Position numbers and translations under genes: made by a program. A stretch of DNA of 5,451 bases from NCBI GenBank assembly GCA_039198835.1, contig JBCCTH010000187.1:1-5451 (forward strand), in the 5' to 3' direction. Positions within the stretch are counted from its first letter, which is position 1; each line of letters opens with the position of its first letter. The stretch is from Shimia_B sp039198835. GTDB lineage: Bacteria; Pseudomonadota; Alphaproteobacteria; Rhodobacterales; Rhodobacteraceae. Below are positions 1 through 5,294 of the stretch, piece by piece. The notes beneath the pieces were generated by a model that had not been told where the DNA came from, did not search any database, and was given only the letters and a program-made list of their open reading frames with translations.

Positions 1-1
1 C

Positions 2-79
2 ACAGCCGCGCGCGAGAAACTCTTCGCGCGCACCACGGCCGAAGCGATTCAGCGCGCCAAGGATTACGGGCTGCTGTGA
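2..79 (+). CDS. C-terminal end of a probable LuxR-family transcriptional regulator (partial)
   Basis: Only the last 25 codons are inside the window, in the frame that ends with TGA at 77-79. They read T-A-A-R-E-K-L-F-A-R-T-T-A-E-A-I-Q-R-A-K-D-Y-G-L-L. This resembles the end of LuxR/GerE helix-turn-helix domains, where the recognition helix is followed by a K-L-x-A-x-(T/N)-R/T-x-E-A-(I/V) stretch and a final helix ending in G-L-(I/L). A LuxR-type receptor directly upstream of a LuxI-type synthase is the classical arrangement, and the gap here is 65 bp with the same orientation. The family call rests on a very short stretch plus the neighbour, so other helical C-termini are possible. If correct, the protein would bind an acyl-homoserine lactone and regulate transcription. 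Confidence 0.5.
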   Translation, partial: TAAREKLFARTTAEAIQRAKDYGLL

Positions 80-86
80 TCTGCCG

Positions 87-106
87 CTTCTTTTGAGGCA
101 ATGAAG
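87..106. promoter_or_regulatory. 20-bp imperfect dyad upstream of luxI, possible lux-box-like operator
   Basis: The arms are CTTC-N-TT on the left and AA-N-GAAG on the right, so six of ten symmetric positions pair. The dyad ends 38 bp before the luxI start codon. The length matches the 18-20 bp usual for LuxR-type operators, but the sequence does not match the classical lux box and no clear -35/-10 pair is visible next to it. The assignment is tentative and depends mostly on position. Confidence 0.2.
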
Positions 107-144
107 ACGGGGTCCCACGTCTACTCTACAAACTGGGGATCAAC

Positions 145-732
145 ATGCAGACGACGACACTCTCTTTCGCCAATCTACACAACCATGGCGAGCTTTTTGC
201 TAACGTACTTCGCGCCAGGCGGCAGTCCTTCATCGTGCAGAACAAATGGGATCTGCCCGAGGCCATGGGCATGGAATACGATCAATATGACACGCCCGCG
301 AGCCGCTGGGTGGCCGTTCATGAATTCGGCGAAGTCTATGCGGGCATCCGCCTGACGCCGACGAATGCGCGGTGCGGCATCTATTCCTACATGATCCGCG
401 ATGCGCAGCTCGGGCTCCTGGATACCATTCCACAGCATCTGCTCTACGGCGAAGCGCCCGTCGCGGAAAACATCTGGGAATCGAGCCGCGTCTTCGTGAG
501 CCATAATACGCCGCAGCGGGTCCGGCGCAGGGTTCATGCGTTGCTCATCACCGAGATGACGCATGCGGCCCGCGAACTGGGCGCGGCGCAGGTGCTGGGG
601 CTCATTCCCGCCAACTGGCCGCGCTGGGCGCGGCGGTGCGGGCTCGATGGCACGGCAGCGGGCCCTGTCATGGAGCTCGACGGGATCGAAAACCAATGCG
701 TGATGATCAATCTCGCTGATAAGTTCCACTAA
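145..732 (+). CDS. luxI: LuxI-family acyl-homoserine-lactone (autoinducer) synthase
   Basis: This 195-residue protein should make an N-acyl-homoserine lactone signal in the cytoplasm from S-adenosylmethionine and an acyl donor (acyl-ACP in classical LuxI enzymes). The family's conserved positions are present: R25, F29, W35, E44 and D46 in G-M-E-Y-D-Q-Y-D, D49, R69 in R-L-T-P-T, and E112/R115 in I-W-E-S-S-R. Length is close to the usual 190-220. The ATG at 145 is preceded by GGGGA (135-139) at suitable spacing and places R25 at the usual distance from the N-terminus. The R69-E112 interval is 42 residues, which I recall as longer than in EsaI or LasI. The segment L151-L167 lacks the threonine linked with 3-oxo-acyl preference in some relatives. 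A probable luxR end lies just upstream and a terminator follows. Substrate and signal identity cannot be read from sequence. Confidence 0.93.
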   Translation: MQTTTLSFANLHNHGELFANVLRARRQSFIVQNKWDLPEAMGMEYDQYDTPASRWVAVHEFGEVYAGIRLTPTNARCGIYSYMIRDAQLGLLDTIPQHLLYGEAPVAENIWESSRVFVSHNTPQRVRRRVHALLITEMTHAARELGAAQVLGLIPANWPRWARRCGLDGTAAGPVMELDGIENQCVMINLADKFH

Positions 733-742
733 AGCTCAAGAA

Positions 743-769
743 AACCGCTCCATGGGCCATGGGGCGGTT
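743..769 (+). terminator. Strong 12-bp hairpin just after luxI
   Basis: The arms at 743-754 and 758-769 pair over 12 bp, including one G-U wobble, around a 3-base loop (GGC). The hairpin starts 10 bp after the luxI stop codon. On the + strand only two U residues follow the core stem, so it is a poor intrinsic terminator by itself. It may protect the luxI transcript 3' end or act together with the next hairpin. Read on the - strand it is followed by TTTTCTT, but no - strand gene is visible nearby to use it. Confidence 0.5.
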
Positions 770-781
770 CCGTAACTGACT

Positions 782-815
782 GGGGGCTGCGTGCGCGCAT
801 GCCCCTCATTTTTTT
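782..815 (+). terminator. Rho-independent terminator of luxI
   Basis: GGGGC (783-787) pairs with GCCCC (801-805), and TGCG (788-791) pairs with CGCA (796-799). This gives a 9-bp GC-rich stem with one bulged base (T800) and a TGCG tetraloop. Seven consecutive T residues follow at 809-815, three bases after the stem. This is a classical intrinsic terminator layout. It would end transcription from luxI and separate it from rarA. The ATG at 799 lies inside this hairpin, which argues against its use as the rarA start. Confidence 0.75.
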
Positions 816-858
816 CCCGCCTCTTTTGTTGCGCGCCTTGCTGGGTCATGGTCGCGCC

Positions 859-2184
859 ATGGCCGATCTTTTCGATAGTCCAAGCGATGCGTCGCCGCCG
901 GATAACGCCGTGCGCCCCCTCGCAGACCGGCTGCGCCCCGCAAAGCTCGACGATGTTATCGGGCAACGCCAGCTTCTTGGCCCCGATGGCCCGCTGCGGA
1001 CCATGCTCGATGCAGGCTCGCTTGGTTCGATCATTTTCTGGGGGCCGCCCGGCGTCGGCAAAACGACGATCGCGCGCCTTCTGGCGGACGCAACCGAGCG
1101 ACATTTCGTTCAGCTCTCGGCGATTTTCTCTGGCGTGCCAGACCTCAGGAAGGTGTTTGAGGCCGCGAAGATCAGGCGTCAGCAAGGGCGCGGCACGCTG
1201 CTTTTTGTCGATGAGATCCACCGGTTCAACAAAGCGCAGCAGGATGGCTTTTTGCCTCACATGGAAGATGGCACGATCCTGCTGGTTGGCGCGACGACTG
1301 AAAACCCGTCTTTTGAACTGAATGCCGCAGTCTTGAGCCGGGCGCAGGTGATGGTGCTGGAACGGCTCGGTGATGGCGATCTCGAAGAGATGCTCGTGCG
1401 CGCCGAAGCAGCGCTCAACCGCCCTTTGCCTCTAGCGGAGGACGCGCGCGCGGCGCTGCGGGAGATGGCCGATGGCGATGGCCGCGCGCTTCTCAATCTC
1501 GCCGAACAAGTCGCCGCTTGGGATATTGCCGAGCCGCTTGGAAAAGAGGCGCTCGCGGCGCGGCTCATGCGGCGGGCCGCGCTCTACGACAAATCCGGCG
1601 AGGGCCATTACAACCTCATCTCCGCGTTGCATAAATCAGTGCGTGGCTCCGACCCCGATGCATCGCTTTACTGGCTCGCGCGCATGCTCGAAGGCGGCGA
1701 GGACCCGCGCTTCCTGGCCCGCCGGCTGACGCGCATGGCCATTGAGGATATCGGGCTGGCAGACCCTCAGGCGCAATCGATCTGTCTTGAAGCCTGGCAG
1801 ATTTATGAGCGCCTCGGCAGCCCGGAAGGCGAGCTCGCTCTGGCGCAGGCCACGGCCTATCTCGCGCTCGCGCCAAAATCGAATGCGGGCTACGTGGCCT
1901 ATAAGGCCGCTCGGCGTCTTGCCAAGGAAAGCGGCAGCGCCCCGCCGCCCAAACACATCCTCAACGCGCCCACAGACCTCATGAAAGAGCAGGGATATGG
2001 CGCGGGCTATGCCTATGACCACGATGCCAAGGATGGCTTTTCGGGGCAGAATTATTTTCCCGACGGGCTTGAGCGGGCCGAGCTTTATGTGCCCGTGGAG
2101 CGCGGGTTTGAGCGCGAACTGCGCAAGCGGCTCGATTATTTCAGCAGATTGCGGGCAAAGCGCATGGGCGCTGAGGGCGACTGA
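859..2184 (+). CDS. rarA: Replication-associated recombination protein A (RarA/MgsA AAA+ ATPase)
   Basis: This 441-residue clamp-loader-like AAA+ ATPase acts at stalled replication forks and is the bacterial relative of Mgs1/WRNIP1. The AAA+ core shows Walker A G-P-P-G-V-G-K-T (62-69), Walker B L-L-F-V-D-E-I-H (114-121), sensor 1 G-A-T-T-E-N-P-S-F (144-152) and the L-S-R-A arginine finger (R161). The C-terminal half carries the family-specific tetramerisation region, including G-H-Y-N (249-252), S-D-P-D-A-S-L-Y-W and a late N-A-P-T-x-L-M-K motif followed by G-Y-x-Y-x-H-D. Length agrees with E. coli RarA (447). The frame is open to an ATG at 799, which would add 20 mostly hydrophobic residues, but that codon sits in the terminator hairpin. 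The start M-A-D-L-F-D at 859 matches relatives. No strong ribosome binding site precedes 859, so the start is likely rather than certain. Confidence 0.96.
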   Translation: MADLFDSPSDASPPDNAVRPLADRLRPAKLDDVIGQRQLLGPDGPLRTMLDAGSLGSIIFWGPPGVGKTTIARLLADATERHFVQLSAIFSGVPDLRKVFEAAKIRRQQGRGTLLFVDEIHRFNKAQQDGFLPHMEDGTILLVGATTENPSFELNAAVLSRAQVMVLERLGDGDLEEMLVRAEAALNRPLPLAEDARAALREMADGDGRALLNLAEQVAAWDIAEPLGKEALAARLMRRAALYDKSGEGHYNLISALHKSVRGSDPDASLYWLARMLEGGEDPRFLARRLTRMAIEDIGLADPQAQSICLEAWQIYERLGSPEGELALAQATAYLALAPKSNAGYVAYKAARRLAKESGSAPPPKHILNAPTDLMKEQGYGAGYAYDHDAKDGFSGQNYFPDGLERAELYVPVERGFERELRKRLDYFSRLRAKRMGAEGD

Positions 2185-2236
2185 GCGCGTGAGCCCGGTT
2201 GACAGGCAAGCCCCGTGCGGAGAAGACGCGGCGGTG

Positions 2237-2587
2237 ATGGCTTACCTGGCATATGTGGCGCTTGGCGGGGCGCTTGGATCGACGTGTCGCGCGCTCGTTG
2301 GCTTGGCGGTGGGGTTCCCGTTCGGCACGCTGACGGTCAATGTCGCGGGCTCTTTTGCCATTGGGCTGGCCTTCGCCTCGGGCCTGGGCGAGCGCGCTTT
2401 CGGACCTCTGATCATGGTTGGCTTCCTTGGCGGTTTCACAACCTTTTCGACATTTTCGCTCGATGTGCTCAAGCTGGTCGAGAGCGGATCGGCCGGGTCG
2501 GCTTTTGGATATGTGGCGGCCTCGCTCGCGCTCAGCTTCGGCGCGGTTTGGCTCGGGGTTTTGCTTGGCGCGAGGCTGGGCGCTTGA
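2237..2587 (+). CDS. crcB: Fluoride ion channel CrcB/Fluc
   Basis: This 116-residue inner-membrane protein should export fluoride as a dual-topology dimer. Four hydrophobic segments are visible, roughly residues 3-25, 29-50, 56-78 and 87-113. The signature motifs are present: G-G-A-L-G-S-x-x-R (10-18), G-T-L-x-V-N-x-x-G-S-F (30-40) with pore-lining N35, and G-F-L-G-G-F-T-T-F-S-T-F (62-73) with the phenylalanines of the fluoride path and the central sodium site. A GGAGAAG sequence at 2219-2225 lies upstream, and a GTG directly before the ATG (2234) is an alternative start. The gene lies 52 bp after rarA, and its stop overlaps the next start. No fluoride riboswitch is recognisable in the short upstream gap. 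Confidence 0.95.
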   Translation: MAYLAYVALGGALGSTCRALVGLAVGFPFGTLTVNVAGSFAIGLAFASGLGERAFGPLIMVGFLGGFTTFSTFSLDVLKLVESGSAGSAFGYVAASLALSFGAVWLGVLLGARLGA

Positions 2588-3621
2588 GCGGCGTTCAGAC
2601 GATCGAGATCGCGCCCGGCGATGGCGGGCAGCGGCTCGACCGCTTTCTGAAGCGGCACTTTCCGCATCTCGGCCAGGGCCGGATTGAGAAGATGTGCCGC
2701 AAGGGGGAGCTTCGGCTCGATGGCGGGCGGGTCAAAGCCTCGACGCGCGTCGCGACGGGCCAGATGTTGCGCGTCCCGCCGCTGCCTGATCCGGGGGCAC
2801 CGAAAGCGCCAGCGCGCGCCATTGACCCAAGCGATGCCGAGATGATCCAACGGGCGGTGATTTACCGCGATGACCATGTGATCGCGCTCAACAAGCCGCC
2901 GGGCCTTCCGGTTCAAGGGGGCTCGAAGCTCACGCGCCATGTCGACGGGCTTGGGCCCGCGCTCAGATTTGGCAAAGAAGAGAGCCCGCGCCTCGTCCAT
3001 CGCCTCGATAAGGATACTTCGGGCGTTTTGCTTTTGGCGCGCTCGCGGGCGGTCGCGGCCGGGCTGACAGAGGCGTTCCGCCACCGGGCGACGCGCAAAA
3101 TCTATTGGGCGGCCGTCGCCGGGCAACCGAGCCCGCGCGCGGGTGTGATCAAATGGGGGCTTGTGAAAGCGCCGGGCCATGGCCAGCGCGGCGAAGGCGA
3201 GAAAATGCACGTGGTCTCGCCTGACGACGTGGCCACGACAGATGGCGCAAAGCGGGCAACGACAGAATTCACCACGATCGAGGGGTTGGGGCGGCGCGCG
3301 GCCTGGATGGCCCTTGTCCCCGTGACGGGGCGCACGCACCAGTTGCGCGCGCATATGGCGGCGCTCGGCCACCCGATCGTGGGCGACGGAAAATATGGCG
3401 GCTCAGGTCAGGAGAATTTGGGCGATGGCTGGGGCGCTGGGCTGGGCGGCGCGTTTTCGCGAAAGCTGCATCTTCACGCCCGTGCTTTGATCCTCGAACA
3501 TCCGGTGACAGGTGCTCAGCTCACGCTCATCGCGCCTTTGCCCGAGCACATGGCGCGGACGTGGGCCGAGTTCGGTTGGGAGGCCGAGCAGGCCGCGCTC
3601 GACCCGTTCGAGGATCTCTGA
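2584..3621 (+). CDS. rluC: RluA-family 23S rRNA pseudouridine synthase, RluC-like
   Basis: This 345-residue enzyme should convert specific uridines in 23S rRNA to pseudouridine. RluC modifies positions 955, 2504 and 2580 in E. coli. An S4-type RNA-binding domain is visible at about 16-65, starting Q-R-L-D-R-F-L. The catalytic motif H-R-L-D-K-D-T-S-G (139-147) supplies nucleophile D142, and G-R-T-H-Q-L-R-A-H (249-257) is the second family signature. The start is an unusual TTG at 2584 that overlaps the crcB stop as TTGA, with GAGG at 2572-2575 upstream. No ATG or GTG lies between it and the S4 domain, and translation from it gives M-S-G-V-Q-T, like relatives. The frame stays open further upstream inside crcB, but that part is not S4-like. 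Whether it is strictly RluC or another RluA paralogue is less certain. Confidence 0.92.
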   Translation: MSGVQTIEIAPGDGGQRLDRFLKRHFPHLGQGRIEKMCRKGELRLDGGRVKASTRVATGQMLRVPPLPDPGAPKAPARAIDPSDAEMIQRAVIYRDDHVIALNKPPGLPVQGGSKLTRHVDGLGPALRFGKEESPRLVHRLDKDTSGVLLLARSRAVAAGLTEAFRHRATRKIYWAAVAGQPSPRAGVIKWGLVKAPGHGQRGEGEKMHVVSPDDVATTDGAKRATTEFTTIEGLGRRAAWMALVPVTGRTHQLRAHMAALGHPIVGDGKYGGSGQENLGDGWGAGLGGAFSRKLHLHARALILEHPVTGAQLTLIAPLPEHMARTWAEFGWEAEQAALDPFEDL

Positions 3622-3624
3622 GAG

Positions 3625-4275
3625 ATGCGTTTCATTCTTTTTGACGTCGACGGGACGCTTGTTGATAGCCAGGCCCATATCGTCGCGTCCATGGCGGCAG
3701 GCTTTGGAAGCCGGGGCCTGGCCGCCCCGAGCCGGAGCGAGACGCTCTCAATCGTCGGTCTCTCATTGCCGCAGGCCATGGCGCGGCTTGCGCCGGGCGC
3801 GGAGGTGGGGCCTTTGGTGGCTGCCTATAAGGAAGCCTATGGCGCGATGCGCTCAAGCCATGGAGAAAGCGCCGCCTCACCGCTCTTTCCCGGCATCCGT
3901 GCCCTCCTCGAAGAGCTTCATGCAGAACCCGAGACCTTGCTGGGCATTGCCACCGGCAAGTCGCGGCGCGGGCTCGATCACTTGCTTGAAACCCATGATC
4001 TGGCGCGCTTTTTCGTGACACGGCAGGATGCCGATGGGCATCCTTCGAAGCCGCACCCTTCGATGGCTTTTGCCGCCATGCGAGAGGCGGGCGCGGAAAC
4101 GGGCGCGATGATTGGCGATACGAGCTTTGACATGGAAATGGGCCGCGCCGCGAAGATGGCGACGATTGCGGTGACCTGGGGATATCACCCTGAAAGCGCG
4201 CTTGCCCCCCTGGCGGATCGTGTCGTGGGCGATGTTGGGGCTTTGCGCGCGGCGATTGACGAGGTTCTGATGTGA
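3625..4275 (+). CDS. HAD-superfamily hydrolase, phosphoglycolate-phosphatase-like
   Basis: This 216-residue haloacid dehalogenase-type phosphatase has all four motifs. Motif I is F-D-V-D-G-T-L-V-D-S with nucleophile D7 and acid/base D9. Motif II is A-T-G-K-S with T110. Motif III is K142 in S-K-P-H-P. Motif IV is I-G-D-T-S-F-D with D165 and D169 for magnesium. The insert between motifs I and II is an alpha-helical cap (about 15-85), as in subfamily IA enzymes such as Gph. The substrate cannot be fixed from sequence, and phosphoglycolate is only the nearest familiar choice. The ATG at 3625 lies 3 bp after the rluC stop with GAGGA at 3610-3614 upstream. The end overlaps atp12 by 4 bp, so translation is probably coupled on both sides. 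Confidence 0.9.
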   Translation: MRFILFDVDGTLVDSQAHIVASMAAGFGSRGLAAPSRSETLSIVGLSLPQAMARLAPGAEVGPLVAAYKEAYGAMRSSHGESAASPLFPGIRALLEELHAEPETLLGIATGKSRRGLDHLLETHDLARFFVTRQDADGHPSKPHPSMAFAAMREAGAETGAMIGDTSFDMEMGRAAKMATIAVTWGYHPESALAPLADRVVGDVGALRAAIDEVLM

Positions 4276-4982
4276 GCGAGTGGAAGACCAAGCGGTTTTG
4301 GATGTCAGTCAATGCCGAAGAAACAGCGGATGGCTTCGCGATCAAGCTTGACGGACGGCTCGTGAAGACGCCGGGCAAGGCGCCGCTCGTTGTGCCGACC
4401 CGGACGCTTGCAAATGAGATCGCCAGCGAATGGGAGGCGCAATCTGAAGAGATCGACCCGCTTTCGATGCCCGCCACGCGCGCAGCAAACTCGGCCATCG
4501 AGAAGGTGCGGCCACAGCGCGCCGAGGTGATCGATGTGCTCGCGGAATATGGCGCAAGCGATCTGTTGTGCTATCGCGCTGAGCGTCCCGAGGCTCTGGT
4601 GATGCGCCAGAACGAGGCTTGGGACCCGCTCCTTGCCTGGGCGAAATCCGCGCTCGGCGCGGATTTGAAGGCAACGACTGGGGTCATGTTTGTGACGCAA
4701 ACAGAAGAGGCCTTGGCAGCGCTGCGCACCCCCCTTGAGGCCGCAACGAGCTTTGAACTCGCCGCCTTGCACGACCTCGTCATGCTCTCGGGGTCGCTTG
4801 TGATCGGGCTCAGGGCGCGGGACGTCAACGATGCGCGGCCTCTTTGGCTGGCGAGCCGGGTCGATGAAATCTTTCAGGCCGATGAATGGGGCTATGATGA
4901 CGAGGCGGTGGCGGCTGCCGCCGCCAAGGAAGCCGCATTTTTGGCGGCGCACCGATTCTATGGCCTGCTTCAGAGCAACTAG
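4272..4982 (+). CDS. atp12: ATP12-family F1-ATP synthase assembly chaperone
   Basis: This 236-residue protein belongs to the ATP12 family, known from mitochondria, where Atp12 binds the F1 alpha subunit before hexamer assembly. The family is retained in alphaproteobacteria, the relatives of mitochondria. Visible hallmarks are K-R-F-W near the N-terminus (7-10), L-D-G-R-L-V-K-T-P (26-34), an I-A-S-E-W-x-x-Q segment, S-M-P-A-T-R-A-A-N, D-L-L-C-Y-R-A-E-R-P, W-D-P-L-L-A-W and a late D-E-W-G-Y-D-D-E-A. The GTG start at 4272 overlaps the preceding stop as GTGA, and the resulting M-S-E-W-K N-terminus fits relatives. No ATP synthase genes are in the window, so the link to F1 comes from the family, not from neighbours. 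Confidence 0.94.
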   Translation: MSEWKTKRFWMSVNAEETADGFAIKLDGRLVKTPGKAPLVVPTRTLANEIASEWEAQSEEIDPLSMPATRAANSAIEKVRPQRAEVIDVLAEYGASDLLCYRAERPEALVMRQNEAWDPLLAWAKSALGADLKATTGVMFVTQTEEALAALRTPLEAATSFELAALHDLVMLSGSLVIGLRARDVNDARPLWLASRVDEIFQADEWGYDDEAVAAAAAKEAAFLAAHRFYGLLQSN

Positions 4983-5072
4983 CAGGCAAAAAGCCCCGGT
5001 TTTCTATCTGCATGGGCAGAGGGCTTCGCCCGCGCTGATCGTCGGGCGCTTAGCGAAAGGACAACTGGCCTG

Positions 5073-5125
5073 GAATGCTGCCTAAGGAACGAGCATTCAT
5101 TAGGTAAACTTGAGCACCTGCCTAA
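5073..5125. repeat. Cluster of interlocking inverted repeats upstream of bztA
   Basis: GAATGCT (5073-5079) and AGCATTC (5092-5098) form a perfect 7-bp inverted repeat around a 12-base loop. CCTAA occurs at 5081-5085 and 5121-5125, each within a direct repeat CTGCCTAA (5078-5085 and 5118-5125). The complement TTAGG lies between them at 5100-5104. TTAGG can therefore pair with either CCTAA copy, giving mutually exclusive hairpins, or the elements may be protein binding sites. The function is not known. Confidence 0.4.
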
Positions 5126-5161
5126 AAATTCGCAAAAAACAGCAGAATTCGCTGCAAGCGG

Positions 5162-5191
5162 TTGACGATCTGCGTCAGTTTTGCCCAAAGT
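5162..5191 (+). promoter_or_regulatory. Possible bztA promoter with a dyad over the -35 element
   Basis: TTGACG at 5162-5167 matches five of six bases of a sigma70 -35 consensus. The best -10 candidate, CAAAGT at 5186-5191 with an 18-bp spacer, matches only three of six. TGACG (5163-5167) and CGTCA (5173-5177) form a perfect inverted repeat with a 5-base centre over the -35 element, as an operator might. A run of four T residues follows one base later (5179-5182), so a weak terminator-like hairpin is the alternative reading. Confidence 0.3.
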
Positions 5192-5227
5192 TTCAGCCAT
5201 TGTCAGAGGGGAGACTAGCTGACAGCG

Positions 5228-5246
5228 AGCGACGCGCTATGTCGCT
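5228..5246 (+). other. Small hairpin in the bztA leader
   Basis: AGCGAC (5228-5233) pairs with GTCGCT (5241-5246) around a 7-base loop. It lies 48 bp before the bztA start codon and, if transcription begins near 5200, within the 5' untranslated region. It could affect stability or translation of the transporter message, but a 6-bp stem can occur by chance in GC-rich DNA. Confidence 0.3.
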
Positions 5247-5280
5247 TTCCATTGTTTCGGCCAAGACCGGACAGGAAATC

Positions 5281-5289
5281 AGGAAGAGG
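5281..5289 (+). promoter_or_regulatory. Ribosome binding site of bztA
   Basis: AGGAAGAGG is purine-rich and ends 5 bases before the ATG at 5295. It is the strongest Shine-Dalgarno-like sequence in the window, consistent with high expression of a periplasmic binding protein. Confidence 0.75.
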
Positions 5290-5294
5290 TAAAC

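Larger units (their letters stand above)
4983..5294. other. 312-bp intergenic region between atp12 and bztA
   Basis: No credible gene is seen here. The first 80 bp is GC-rich with small hairpins: TCTGC-ATGG-GCAGA (5007-5020) directly followed by GGGC-TTC-GCCC (5021-5031). Neither is followed by a T-run, so the atp12 terminator is not identified with confidence. From about 5085 the sequence becomes AT-richer and carries the repeats, possible promoter and leader hairpin listed separately. An open frame of 60 codons from TTG 5110 to 5292 has no ribosome binding site, family features or neighbour-like codon use, and is probably leader sequence. Confidence 0.6.

Noticed and set aside
175..729. 184-codon - strand open frame opposite luxI
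   Set aside because: It is an exact antisense of a gene with all LuxI hallmarks and has no recognisable domain of its own.
2185..2236. Possible fluoride riboswitch before crcB
   Set aside because: The gap to rarA is only 52 bp and I could not find the conserved pseudoknot layout of the crcB motif.
2242..3372. Long open frame of 376 codons on the - strand opposite crcB and rluC
   Set aside because: It is antisense to two well-supported genes, is rich in R, P and A as expected for a shadow frame in GC-rich DNA, and shows no family motif.
3632..4498. 288-codon - strand open frame opposite the HAD and atp12 genes
   Set aside because: It is a low-complexity R/S/P-rich translation opposite genes with intact catalytic motifs, so it is a shadow frame.
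4988..5003. AAAAAGCCCCGGTTTT as a bidirectional terminator after atp12
   Set aside because: The A and T tracts flank GCCCCGG, which is not self-complementary enough to form a GC stem, so no proper hairpin results.
5110..5292. 60-codon + strand open frame just before bztA
   Set aside because: It starts with TTG without a ribosome binding site, has no recognisable features, and ends in the bztA ribosome binding region. It is more likely leader sequence, though a leader peptide cannot be fully excluded.
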